Below are positions 7,880-15,408 of a DNA stretch of 36,930 nucleotides, one piece after another (position 1 is the first letter of the stretch; the number at the start of each line of letters is the position of its first letter). Below the pieces are notes generated by a model. The model was not told the origin of the DNA and ran no database searches. It saw only the letters and a list, made by a program, of their open reading frames with translations. Position numbers and translations under genes: made by a program. This DNA is from Bacillota bacterium (GTDB taxonomy: Bacteria > Bacillota_I > Bacilli_A > RF39 > UBA660), in contig SVAW01000006.1 in NCBI GenBank assembly GCA_015059195.1, positions 1 through 36,930 of the forward strand, given 5' to 3'.

Positions 7880-8443
7880 TTAACCTATAACTTTTTTTAA
7901 AGTCTTAATTGTTTTTTGTTGTAATAATGGTTTAGCAAATGTTTCTTCAAAACTTAAAATACTACTCTTATATCTATTATAAGCTTCTATATAATTTCCA
8001 TTTTCTATTTGTGTTACACAATAATCTACAACATTATCATAAATATAATTATAGATTACTTCATTTTGTTCTTCTTTATCGATTGCTTCTACAATTATTG
8101 GCGCAATTTGATAATAATGTTGAATATCTTCTTTAGATACAAAGTTATCTCTAAACCATCTTAGAACTGTTAACTCATAACAATTATCATCAAACATCTC
8201 TTGCATGTATTTCATACATGCTGTTGTTAGATAACAACTTCCAGAACTTGACTCTTTTTCTCCATTTATTTTTGTTACAGCTTCATATGTTTTGTTGTCT
8301 GTGTTTACTTTAATATGAACTGAATCGTGAGGTCCTGCTTTTGGATCACTAGAATAAATATCTATTTTAGCTCCACTTTTTCCACCATCTTTTTTATCTC
8401 CGTATTGAGTTACTTTTATTACTTTCTCATTATCCTTGCTCAT
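7880..8443 (-). CDS. CFI-box-like cysteine motif protein
   Basis: A 187-residue soluble protein. Residues 1-65 are polar, perhaps beta-rich. Residues 68-120 carry a pattern like the 'CFI-box' motif: SGSCYLTTAC (Cys70, Cys76), a further Cys88, then ELTVLRWFRD and a following helix with IAPIIVEAI. In other proteins this motif is usually C-terminal and its function is not established. The remaining 65 residues look helical. The start overlaps the upstream gene as ATGA, with GGGAG upstream, so the pair is co-translated. It is the last gene of a two-gene transcript. Motif recognition is good; I assign no activity. Confidence 0.65.
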   Translation of the reverse strand: MSKDNEKVIKVTQYGDKKDGGKSGAKIDIYSSDPKAGPHDSVHIKVNTDNKTYEAVTKINGEKESSSGSCYLTTACMKYMQEMFDDNCYELTVLRWFRDNFVSKEDIQHYYQIAPIIVEAIDKEEQNEVIYNYIYDNVVDYCVTQIENGNYIEAYNRYKSSILSFEETFAKPLLQQKTIKTLKKVIG

Positions 8444-9108
8444 TTTTTTGACTCCCTTTCAATTTGTATTTTTCTTAATTCCATTAATTCATACATCCAA
8501 ATAACAATTTCATCTGATAATTCACTTTCTAATCCTAAGTTAGTATCAAATAGGAACTTATCTTTTAGTGCATCTAGTCTATTATATATATTAAGTATTT
8601 CATCAGGGTTGATAAAAGATAGTTTTTGAATACTTTGAAATTTAGCGCCCCATTTTGTTATGATATCTAACAAGTCACGTATTTCTTCTTGTGAACTTTC
8701 ATAAGATTTTAACTCATTCATAATCGCTAGTGGTCCAATCAATCTGGCAAAAGCTATATCAATTTTTCCTCTAATTTCTGAATCTTTTAAGTTATTTTCA
8801 TTCATTATTAATATCCCTCTATTTTCTTCTCTAATTCTTCTTACTTCTTCATTATGGATTTTGTTTTTTATTTTAACGGACAATGGGCTAAAATAATAAG
8901 ACAGTTCGTTAAAGATATCATATTTTATTTCTAATTCAAGCACATCTTTTTCAACTTTATTCAATTCGTCAATCGTTGGCACTTCCGTTTCAAACTTTTT
9001 TAACAAAATGCACAAATCACCGATTTTATTGTTATCTTCACCAAAATCATTTTCTATTTTAGCAGTTGTTAAAATAGAAATTATGCTTTTTAAGTTTTTA
9101 TCTTGCAT
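8440..9108 (-). CDS. hypothetical protein co-transcribed with the CFI-box protein
   Basis: A 222-residue, probably all-helical, acidic soluble protein with no membrane segment or signal peptide. I do not recognise the family. Its start is set by AAGGAGAATGGTTGT before ATG 9108, with a promoter just upstream, and its end overlaps the next start as ATGA. A physical partnership with the CFI-box protein is a reasonable inference from the overlap but not shown. Confidence 0.7.
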   Translation of the reverse strand: MQDKNLKSIISILTTAKIENDFGEDNNKIGDLCILLKKFETEVPTIDELNKVEKDVLELEIKYDIFNELSYYFSPLSVKIKNKIHNEEVRRIREENRGILIMNENNLKDSEIRGKIDIAFARLIGPLAIMNELKSYESSQEEIRDLLDIITKWGAKFQSIQKLSFINPDEILNIYNRLDALKDKFLFDTNLGLESELSDEIVIWMYELMELRKIQIERESKK

Positions 9109-9134
9109 ACAACCATTCTCCTTTCTTGAATGAT

Positions 9135-9162
9135 ATTATATACTGAAATATAAAAATTGCAA
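9135..9162 (-). promoter_or_regulatory. promoter of the CFI-box gene pair
   Basis: On the minus strand TTGCAA (9157-9162), 16 nt, TATAAT (9135-9140), upstream of ATG 9108. Confidence 0.6.
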
Positions 9163-9180
9163 ATTTATATAATTTATACC

Positions 9181-9200
9181 AAAATAATGACTATTATTTT
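9181..9200 (-). terminator. possible terminator of the histidine kinase gene
   Basis: AAAATAAT and ATTATTTT form an 8-bp hairpin shortly after the stop codon. There is no long T-run, so this is weak. Confidence 0.4.
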
Positions 9201-9209
9201 CATCTGAAT

Positions 9210-11156
9210 TTAATCATTAAATTTATTATCTTTTTGTTGTTCCATTAATTTATTTAATTGTTCTATTTGTGAATCAGTAATTGGTGTTACTGTATGTACA
9301 TTAGGATCTTCACTAACAATTTTATTAACAGTTTCTTCTATCTTTCCATGTAAACAGTTGTTTAATATTCTTTCTAATTCTTTTTTATCAATTGGTTTAG
9401 ATAAATAATCATTAAACCCTAAATCCATATACATTTTAGCTTTACCTTCCATAGCGTCTGCGGTAAGTGCGACTACTGGTGTTTTAAACTCATCAATTTG
9501 TTTTAATGCATTTAAAGTATCTACTCCACTCATTACTGGCATCATTATATCCATGAATATTAAATCATAAGTGTTACTTTTAATTACATTTAAACATTCC
9601 TGACCACTTTCAACACTATCAATACTTAATCCATATTCTTTTAGTATTTTAGCAGCTACTTTAATATTTAATGTATTATCATCTACTAGTAATACTTTTT
9701 TATCATTATATTTAATTTTTTCTTCAACAATAGTATTATTACTAATAGTTTCATTTGATATTTTTTGTTTTAAAAATACCGTAAATTTAGAACCTTCACC
9801 AAATGTTGAATGTACTAATATTTTACCACCCATCATTTCTGTTAATGCTTTAGTAATAGCAAGTCCTAATCCAGTTCCTTCTATAGTAGTATTTCTATCT
9901 TCTTCAGATCTTTCAAATTTATTAAATATTTTTTCTATCTGTTCTGCCTTTATTCCCCTACCAGTATCCGATACTATAATCTGTAATTTACATTCATCTT
10001 TTTCATTTATACAACTAACATTAAAATCAATATATCCACTTTCAGTATATTTAACTGCATTAGTAAGTAAATTACTTATTATTTGTTTTAACTTCCCTTT
10101 ATCACCATATAAATTAGCTGGTAAATCTGGGGCAATCTTAGTTCTGAGTTCAATATCCTTATCACCAATTCTAGTTTCAATTAATGTAGTAAGTGATTTA
10201 AATACTTCTCTTGGATTATAATTAGTTTCAACCATCTCCATCTTATTAGCTTCTATCTTACTTATATCAAGTATACCATTTACTATTTCTAATAAGTTTT
10301 GAGAAGCCATAATAACGTCGTTAACATCCTCATGTATTTGGTCTACGTCATAATTTTCTTTAATAGATTCAGATAAACCTACTATCGCATTAAGAGGAGT
10401 TCTAATTTCATGACTCATACTACTTAAAAAATCACTTTTAGCACGATTTGCTTGTTCTGCAGTGTTCTTTGCTAATTCTAATTGGTTAATTAATTTTAAA
10501 TCTGGATTTTCAATTGTAAAATACATCAAATAACATAATATACATAATATTAAGTCATATATATTAAATTCAGGATGAAACATCACAAAAACACCAAGCA
10601 AAATTATTAAAGGAATTATAATATAGATAGAATTATATCTCTTATCATATTTCTTAATATTTAATAAAGAAACAATAAAGGCAGCAATCAAATTCAAAAA
10701 TACAATTCCAAATGTCAATGTAACCGAAGATCCTTTACCGCTTGTTATAGAACCAACTTTATATACCTCAAAATCCAATAAAAATATTAAGATGCCCACA
10801 ACTACAAAAATTATGCTATTAATAAATTTATATAATTTAAAATTTTTTCTATATTTTTCAAAGCTAATATAAAATATATAACTCATTACATTAAAGGTTA
10901 TTATTACAATAAATAATGAGCCCAATTTATTGATAGTCGCAAAAACAGAGGTATACCAACTATCAACACCATTAACTAAATAAATACTTGCAAAATAATG
11001 AGATACAAAATTAGTTATATTAACTAATAAAGTAAATATTAATACATTTCTAAAATAAAAATTTTCTTCTAATTTAACCTTTTTTTTAGTAAAAAAAATT
11101 GTAGAAATTATAATTGTAAAAATTAAACATACAAAAGGTATTTCATATTCTATCAT
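9210..11156 (-). CDS. membrane hybrid sensor histidine kinase with receiver domain
   Basis: A 648-residue protein with about seven hydrophobic helices in residues 1-215 and no large external sensor loop, which suggests intramembrane or small-molecule sensing. A short linker helix precedes the HisKA domain with SHEIRTP (His249), then an HATPase domain (N box near Asn366, DTGRG 397-401, GTGLGLA 427-433). A C-terminal receiver follows, with acidic pair Asp492/Asp493, phospho-acceptor Asp536 in FMDIMMP, Thr565 and Lys587. I start at ATG 11156 because AGGTGATAGT precedes it; an in-frame ATG 18 nt upstream has no ribosome binding site. No output domain, Hpt protein or response regulator is encoded nearby, so the signal target is unknown. 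Confidence 0.9.
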   Translation of the reverse strand: MIEYEIPFVCLIFTIIISTIFFTKKKVKLEENFYFRNVLIFTLLVNITNFVSHYFASIYLVNGVDSWYTSVFATINKLGSLFIVIITFNVMSYIFYISFEKYRKNFKLYKFINSIIFVVVGILIFLLDFEVYKVGSITSGKGSSVTLTFGIVFLNLIAAFIVSLLNIKKYDKRYNSIYIIIPLIILLGVFVMFHPEFNIYDLILCILCYLMYFTIENPDLKLINQLELAKNTAEQANRAKSDFLSSMSHEIRTPLNAIVGLSESIKENYDVDQIHEDVNDVIMASQNLLEIVNGILDISKIEANKMEMVETNYNPREVFKSLTTLIETRIGDKDIELRTKIAPDLPANLYGDKGKLKQIISNLLTNAVKYTESGYIDFNVSCINEKDECKLQIIVSDTGRGIKAEQIEKIFNKFERSEEDRNTTIEGTGLGLAITKALTEMMGGKILVHSTFGEGSKFTVFLKQKISNETISNNTIVEEKIKYNDKKVLLVDDNTLNIKVAAKILKEYGLSIDSVESGQECLNVIKSNTYDLIFMDIMMPVMSGVDTLNALKQIDEFKTPVVALTADAMEGKAKMYMDLGFNDYLSKPIDKKELERILNNCLHGKIEETVNKIVSEDPNVHTVTPITDSQIEQLNKLMEQQKDNKFND

Positions 11157-11172
11157 ACTATCACCTATATTC

Positions 11173-11178
11173 ATTTTA
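11173..11178 (-). promoter_or_regulatory. -10 box of the histidine kinase gene
   Basis: TAAAAT on the minus strand ends 16 nt before ATG 11156 and follows directly on the terminator of the acyltransferase gene. The -35 region would lie in the terminator's T-tract and is not recognisable. Confidence 0.4.
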
Positions 11179-11182
11179 TCAT

Positions 11183-11215
11183 AAAAAGAGGAAAAATAAT
11201 TACATTTTTCCTCTT
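11183..11215 (-). terminator. terminator of the acyltransferase gene
   Basis: A 14-bp perfect hairpin, AAAAGAGGAAAAAT with its complement, and a T-run on the minus strand. The 5' arm encodes the last residues (KRGKM) and overlaps the stop codon. Confidence 0.85.
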
Positions 11216-12351
11216 TTTAATTTTTTTGTTTTTGATTTTTCTATTGATAACAAGTAATTTCTCATCTGCAACGGAACATCTTTATTATCAATATTTAATT
11301 CGCTTAAAACCCAGTGTTTATTACTATATCCTTTTAATACTTGTGTATTTATTGTTAAATTACTTAATGTTCTAACAATTTCTTCATGAGTTCTTTCTTC
11401 TTCTGTTTTCTTTGTTAAATATTCGGCATCAAATACATCTCGTTCCCATTTCAACTTATCAAATGCTTCTTGTATTTTTTTCATTCTTAATTGTTCTTCT
11501 ATGTTATCATATTCATCCCTTTTTAAAGGCTTAGTATGTCTAGAAATCAAATGATATACTGCAGTAGCCATTTTATCTCTTAGAACCGAAGAAAGACTCT
11601 TGACATAATATTTTTCTAACGCTTCATCAGAATCAAATTGTCCATTCATATTTACCTTAATATCTCTAACATCTAATGGGTTGCTAACATCAATATAAGA
11701 TAAATTGTTTTCATCATCTTTGATTAAAGTAACAACGACAATCTTTCTATTAGTACGGAGCGCTAAATTTATAGGGCCATCAAATAAATTATTAACTAAT
11801 TTATTAGGATTATAATTGTGAGATCCTTCAGGAAAAATTAGAATACTATTTGTTTTTAATACTCTTAACATTTTTTCAAGCACTTGTTTTCTCTGTACCT
11901 TATCCATTATATCAAATGGCACCATACCATTTAACCAAGATAAATACATTTCTGGATTATATTTAAGTGATTCTATTGATCCTAAAATTAAATACGCATT
12001 CCTATCTAAAATATTTAAAACTGTCTCTATATCTTCTGGACAAGTATGGTTACAAACAAATATATAAGGTTCATCTTTATTAAGTTCTGGGTATCTTTCA
12101 ACAATTATATTATTTTTATTTTTCTTTAGATTATAAGTTTCTGAAGCAACATAATCAGTATTTAAAGCGCTAAAATATTCTTCATCAGTTAAATTTGAAT
12201 CATTTTCTTCTCGTATAATATTTGCGTTGGTAAAAATATTACATAATTTTTTAAAAGGTTTATCCATAACTCTTCGTATATATAAACCAAAATTAGTAGT
12301 AAAATGTTCAACATCCTTTTTGTGTAAATTACTGATTAAAAGATTCTTCAT
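11200..12351 (-). CDS. PlsC-like acyltransferase (lysophospholipid acyltransferase family)
   Basis: A 383-residue protein with the glycerolipid acyltransferase motifs: NHTCPED (101-107) as the catalytic HX4D motif (His102, Asp107) and FPEGSHN (173-179) in place of the FPEGTR motif. The family moves an acyl chain from acyl-ACP or acyl-CoA to a lysophospholipid or similar acceptor at the membrane. It is longer than a minimal PlsC: about 90 extra N-terminal residues and about 150 charged C-terminal residues. No clear transmembrane helix is seen, so it may attach peripherally. GGGAAGGTAAC lies before the ATG. Exact substrate unknown. Confidence 0.78.
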   Translation of the reverse strand: MKNLLISNLHKKDVEHFTTNFGLYIRRVMDKPFKKLCNIFTNANIIREENDSNLTDEEYFSALNTDYVASETYNLKKNKNNIIVERYPELNKDEPYIFVCNHTCPEDIETVLNILDRNAYLILGSIESLKYNPEMYLSWLNGMVPFDIMDKVQRKQVLEKMLRVLKTNSILIFPEGSHNYNPNKLVNNLFDGPINLALRTNRKIVVVTLIKDDENNLSYIDVSNPLDVRDIKVNMNGQFDSDEALEKYYVKSLSSVLRDKMATAVYHLISRHTKPLKRDEYDNIEEQLRMKKIQEAFDKLKWERDVFDAEYLTKKTEEERTHEEIVRTLSNLTINTQVLKGYSNKHWVLSELNIDNKDVPLQMRNYLLSIEKSKTKKLKRGKM

Positions 12352-12461
12352 GTTACCTTCCCCTTTTCATTGTTTCATATTCTAACACCTATTGTTTATT
12401 TTGTCAAAATACACATATCTAAATGGTAACCATTAAAATAAGTAACCATTTTATTATAGGT
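12352..12461. other. spacer between the acyltransferase start and the palindromic element
   Basis: AT-rich. Contains AAATGGT and ACCATTT in inverted orientation (about 12421-12451), a small hairpin with no other visible role. No clear promoter for the acyltransferase gene could be fixed. Confidence 0.35.
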
Positions 12462-12576
12462 GGTGCCAAATTAAGTTTAAAAAGTTGCAATTTTTCACCC
12501 TAAATAAGCATAAAGTTGGGAAACATTTTTTCGGAAAACAAGACCAAAAACAAGACCAACTTCATAATTTGGCACC
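12462..12576. repeat. 115-bp palindrome-ended element, copy 2
   Basis: Inverted ends GGTGCCAAATTA and its complement (12 bp), inner AAGTTGG/CCAACTT. It is collinear with 7418-7532. It lies directly downstream of the tRNA-Glu terminator on the minus strand. A small mobile or structured non-coding element is likely; no coding sequence is present. Confidence 0.75.
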
Positions 12577-12603
12577 AAAAAAAGCCTTATTTTATAAGGC
12601 TTT
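12577..12603 (-). terminator. terminator of the tRNA-Asn-Ile-Glu operon
   Basis: AAAGCCTTAT and ATAAGGCTTT form a 10-bp hairpin with a T-run on the minus strand, 10 nt after the CCA of tRNA-Glu. Confidence 0.85.
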
Positions 12604-12613
12604 GTCTTCTTAC

Positions 12614-12689
12614 TGGTGACCCGTACGGGATTCGAACCCATAAATGCATGCGTGAAAGGCATGTGTGTTAACCATTTCACCAACGGGCC
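12614..12689 (-). tRNA. tRNA-Glu (anticodon UUC)
   Basis: 76 nt including encoded CCA. The acceptor arm is GGCCCGT/ACGGGTC, the anticodon loop CTTTCAC gives UUC, and the T loop is TTCGAAT. It is the last gene of a three-tRNA operon, and its 3' end is the parent of the relics at 7333 and 7570. Confidence 0.95.
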
Positions 12690-12700
12690 AACTATAATAA

Positions 12701-12777
12701 TGGTGGACCTGACAAGACTCGAACTTGTGACCCCTACATTATCAGTGTAGTGCTCTAACCAACTGAGCTACAGGTCC
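12701..12777 (-). tRNA. tRNA-Ile (anticodon GAU)
   Basis: 77 nt with encoded CCA. The acceptor arm is GGACCTG/CAGGTCC, the anticodon loop CTGATAA gives GAU, and the T loop is TTCGAGT. Second gene of the operon. Confidence 0.95.
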
Positions 12778-12786
12778 AAATAAAAA

Positions 12787-12862
12787 TGGCGCCCAATGTA
12801 GGACTCGGACCTACGACCTGCCGGTTAACAGCCGGATGCTCTACCAACTGAGCTAATTGGGC
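12787..12862 (-). tRNA. tRNA-Asn (anticodon GUU)
   Basis: 76 nt with encoded CCA. The acceptor arm is GCCCAAT/ATTGGGC, the anticodon loop CTGTTAA gives GUU. First gene of the operon. It is a substrate of the asnS product and the presumed effector of the T-box at 6838-7072. Confidence 0.95.
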
Positions 12863-12883
12863 AAAACACTCAATGACTATTCA

Positions 12884-12912
12884 AGTATACAATATTTTAA
12901 AGTATTTGGCAA
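12884..12912 (-). promoter_or_regulatory. promoter of the tRNA-Asn-Ile-Glu operon
   Basis: TTGCCA (12907-12912), 17 nt, TATACT (12884-12889) on the minus strand. The -35 box sits in the loop of an 8-bp inverted repeat, AAAGTATT/AATACTTT, which may be a weak terminator of the upstream gene or a protein site. Confidence 0.75.
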
Positions 12913-12957
12913 TACTTTTTTTGAAATTTTTACAAATTTATTTGAAATAGTCATGAA

Positions 12958-13617
12958 TTATAATAGTTTACTTTTTATTTTACTCATTACTTCTTCCTTT
13001 ATACCTATTCTATTCTGAAATGCAGGATGGTATGTCCATAAAATATTATGTTGGTTATCAACCACTAATGGATTACTCTTGGTTGGATATGTAGTAACTA
13101 AACTTGATTTTATTTCTTTTAAAAATTGTATGGTTAATTCATAATATGGGTTTGTTGGGCCATTAACTAAAATTATATGCTCTGGTTGAAAATAATCTTT
13201 CACAAATAACAAATATTCTAAACTAATATTTAGTAAACTATCGCTAATACATGGTGCGCCCATTTCTCTTCTCTTACCAGCAATAAAGGTGTTGGTCCAT
13301 ATGACATTTTTAATTAATTGTTCGTCATTTATTGATAATATCTGTTTATAAAATTTCCAGAATTCTCTATTTCTCGCACCTTCTTTTAAAAAGCTAAAGT
13401 AAGCAGCTTCTAAATCTTCAGCTGTCACCACACTATTAGAAATACCATAGTTAAACCAGCAATTGGTCTCCTGACCAACATACATTATTTTTCTTTCTAA
13501 TCCATCAATATATGATTGCTCCGAAGAAATCAATAAAGGTGAAGATAATTCACGGTTGTTTGCAATGCTATTATATTCTTCTAACATGCTTATATTAAAC
13601 TCTCTTAAAGCACTCAT
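12958..13617 (-). CDS. uracil-DNA-glycosylase-like fold protein (tentative)
   Basis: A 219-residue soluble protein. IMYVGQETN (about 44-52) and WTYHPAFQNR near the C terminus recall the GxxPG-type and HPS-type motifs of the uracil-DNA glycosylase superfamily. The catalytic residues of true glycosylases are not clearly kept, so it may be a distant relative of other function. I place the start at ATG 13617, preceded by GGGGGGAGATAATT; a longer frame to 13638 begins within that ribosome binding site. It follows the kinase-like gene by 69 nt on the same strand with no strong terminator between, so the two are probably co-transcribed. Confidence 0.5.
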   Translation of the reverse strand: MSALREFNISMLEEYNSIANNRELSSPLLISSEQSYIDGLERKIMYVGQETNCWFNYGISNSVVTAEDLEAAYFSFLKEGARNREFWKFYKQILSINDEQLIKNVIWTNTFIAGKRREMGAPCISDSLLNISLEYLLFVKDYFQPEHIILVNGPTNPYYELTIQFLKEIKSSLVTTYPTKSNPLVVDNQHNILWTYHPAFQNRIGIKEEVMSKIKSKLL

Positions 13618-13686
13618 AATTATCTCCCCCCCTCTCAATACATTTAGATAATCTAATTTATTTTAAGCACCTATAAACAATTTTAG

Positions 13687-14511
13687 CTAATAGTTATATC
13701 TGCGTGTTTGAACCCTATAGATCTTATTTGTTATTGTAAGTTGCTTTTCTCTATCTAAAACATAATTATCATTACTGCTAATAAGTTCATCTAAATATGG
13801 TACTTCAGAAATGCTACGTCGTCTATTTTTTAGCATACAAAAATATTTTTTCATGTTTTCTAATGTCTCTATATCACTTGATAACCTATTATATCTTCTA
13901 CGGGGCAAATATTGGATTTCCTCCCCATACATTAAATAATAAAATGAAAGTAACATGGCTACTCTATCCATATTTTGAGAAGCACTTAACACCTCATTGC
14001 GATAGTCATAGAAAAAATTACACATCAAACGTGGAATAATAGAAGATGTATGTTCTTTATAGATGCATGCGTCTAAATCACAGAACGCAACGTTTCCATT
14101 AACATCAACTAAAATATTTTCAAAACTTACATCTTGGCAAATAATGCCACTAGCATGAATCTCTCTAAGTATATAACTTGCTTTAACTATACATTGAAAC
14201 AAGCGTTCTGTATTAATATATTGAGTTGTAAATCTATCTGTCAAACATTTTGAATTTGGAAAATAATCCATCCAATATCCAAATAATTCTCCGTCTTTTA
14301 TAATTAAACCTTTAGGCAAGATAACGTTATCTATAGTTAGTCCATCCATATCTAAAAGTTTGCCATACAACTTTTCTCTCTCATCATCACACATGTGATT
14401 TAATATTTTAATACATGTGGTGTCATATCTATATACAGATGCTGTAGCTCCCTGATGTGATAATCTTTGCAAAGCATCCAAATTGATATCTTGAAATCTT
14501 ATCTTCTCCAT
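13687..14511 (-). CDS. protein kinase-like protein with degenerate catalytic motifs
   Basis: A 274-residue soluble protein. The N lobe has HQGATASVYRY (19-29) as a glycine-poor P-loop and Lys35 in CIKIL. The C lobe has ICQDVSFENILV, with Asp127 and Asn132 at the catalytic-loop positions but Cys-Gln in place of His-Arg before the Asp. FCDLDA (Asp145) replaces DFG. This is a kinase fold with the ATP- and metal-binding residues kept, so activity is possible. No membrane segment or sensor domain is present. AAAGGGGAT precedes the ATG. It is probably co-transcribed with the UDG-like gene downstream. The phosphorylation target is unknown. Confidence 0.72.
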   Translation of the reverse strand: MEKIRFQDINLDALQRLSHQGATASVYRYDTTCIKILNHMCDDEREKLYGKLLDMDGLTIDNVILPKGLIIKDGELFGYWMDYFPNSKCLTDRFTTQYINTERLFQCIVKASYILREIHASGIICQDVSFENILVDVNGNVAFCDLDACIYKEHTSSIIPRLMCNFFYDYRNEVLSASQNMDRVAMLLSFYYLMYGEEIQYLPRRRYNRLSSDIETLENMKKYFCMLKNRRRSISEVPYLDELISSNDNYVLDREKQLTITNKIYRVQTRRYNY

Positions 14512-14611
14512 TTAAATATCCCCTTTTATATTTTATTCTCAAAATGATTATTAAAATAACTATAAGGGGTGTATATACTATCATAAAAACTAAAAAATTT
14601 CAAATAGCATA

Positions 14612-14636
14612 TAAAAACTCGAAATAAATTTCGAGT
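14612..14636 (-). terminator. terminator of tRNA-Lys
   Basis: ACTCGAAAT and ATTTCGAGT hairpin followed by TTTTT on the minus strand, just after the tRNA 3' end. Confidence 0.85.
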
Positions 14637-14648
14637 CTACTATTCATA

Positions 14649-14724
14649 TGGTGGACTGTTAGGGATTCGAACCCTAGACCCACTGATTAAGAGTCAGTTG
14701 CTCTACCAACTGAGCTAACAGTCC
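14649..14724 (-). tRNA. tRNA-Lys (anticodon CUU)
   Basis: 76 nt with encoded CCA. The acceptor arm is GGACTGT/ACAGTCC, the anticodon loop CTCTTAA gives CUU, and the T loop is TTCGAAT. It has its own promoter and terminator. Confidence 0.95.
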
Positions 14725-14742
14725 AAATTAATTACATTATAA

Positions 14743-14771
14743 ATTATAACATAACTAATTCTATAATTCAA
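14743..14771 (-). promoter_or_regulatory. promoter of tRNA-Lys
   Basis: TTGAAT (14766-14771), 17 nt, TATAAT (14743-14748) on the minus strand. Confidence 0.75.
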
Positions 14772-14863
14772 TATTTTTATAGTCATTTTCTTGTATACAG
14801 CTTTAAAATAACCTTAATTTTGTTTTCATTTTTATTTTTAAATTGGGCGCATTCGAAGTAAAT

Positions 14864-15340
14864 TTATACTTTTTTGGTTTTAGCTTTTCCTTTTTCTTCA
14901 CTGTAATAATTAATAACAGCATCTAATGTATAACCCGAATGTAATATAATTTGTTGTTCAGAATCATGCATACCACAAATTATCTGTCTAAAATTTGCTC
15001 CACTCATCATCCCTATCAAACCAGTACCAATTGCGATTGTTGCAACAAGTTCACCATTAGATGGTATTTTATCAAAGCATTCCTTTATAATTTCTGCTTG
15101 ATTTTCTCCCCAGCCATTCTGCAGTGAGTGGCAAACCAAAGCATGAAAAGTTTTATCTCCTACAGTTTTTGATAAAACTGTACCTATTTCATGTGTACCA
15201 CAATTTGCTAATTCATTCCAATATTCACTTGATACTCGTCCAGCAAATCCAAAATCATTATATCCTTCAGTGTTGATTGCAAATGCAATATGTTTCGCTT
15301 CCGAATTCAATACGTCATCTCGCGCAGTCTTAACTACCAT
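14864..15340 (-). CDS. macro-domain-like protein (tentative)
   Basis: A 158-residue soluble protein. The order AKHIAFAINTEG near the N terminus, VGDKTFHALVCHS in the middle, and ATIAIGTGLIG (about 101-110) later resembles macro domains, which bind or hydrolyse ADP-ribose derivatives, with the glycine-rich stretch as the phosphate loop. The usual asparagine-aspartate motif is not obvious, so the match is distant. The start is supported by AGAGGAGGTTATTGGT before ATG, and a promoter with TATAAT lies upstream. The C terminus is Lys-rich. No terminator is visible. Confidence 0.45.
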   Translation of the reverse strand: MVVKTARDDVLNSEAKHIAFAINTEGYNDFGFAGRVSSEYWNELANCGTHEIGTVLSKTVGDKTFHALVCHSLQNGWGENQAEIIKECFDKIPSNGELVATIAIGTGLIGMMSGANFRQIICGMHDSEQQIILHSGYTLDAVINYYSEEKGKAKTKKV

Positions 15341-15368
15341 ACCAATAACCTCCTCTGTTTTAAAAACT

Positions 15369-15397
15369 ATTATATTCTATTTATATAAAAAAAGCAA
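15369..15397 (-). promoter_or_regulatory. promoter of the macro-like gene
   Basis: TTGCTT (15392-15397), 17 nt, TATAAT (15369-15374) on the minus strand, upstream of ATG 15340. Confidence 0.65.
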
Positions 15398-15408
15398 TAT
15401 TATAGATA

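Noticed and set aside
12495..12683. Open frame of 62 codons across tRNA-Glu
   Set aside because: It reads straight through the tRNA, its terminator and the palindromic element, so it is a chance frame on non-coding sequence.
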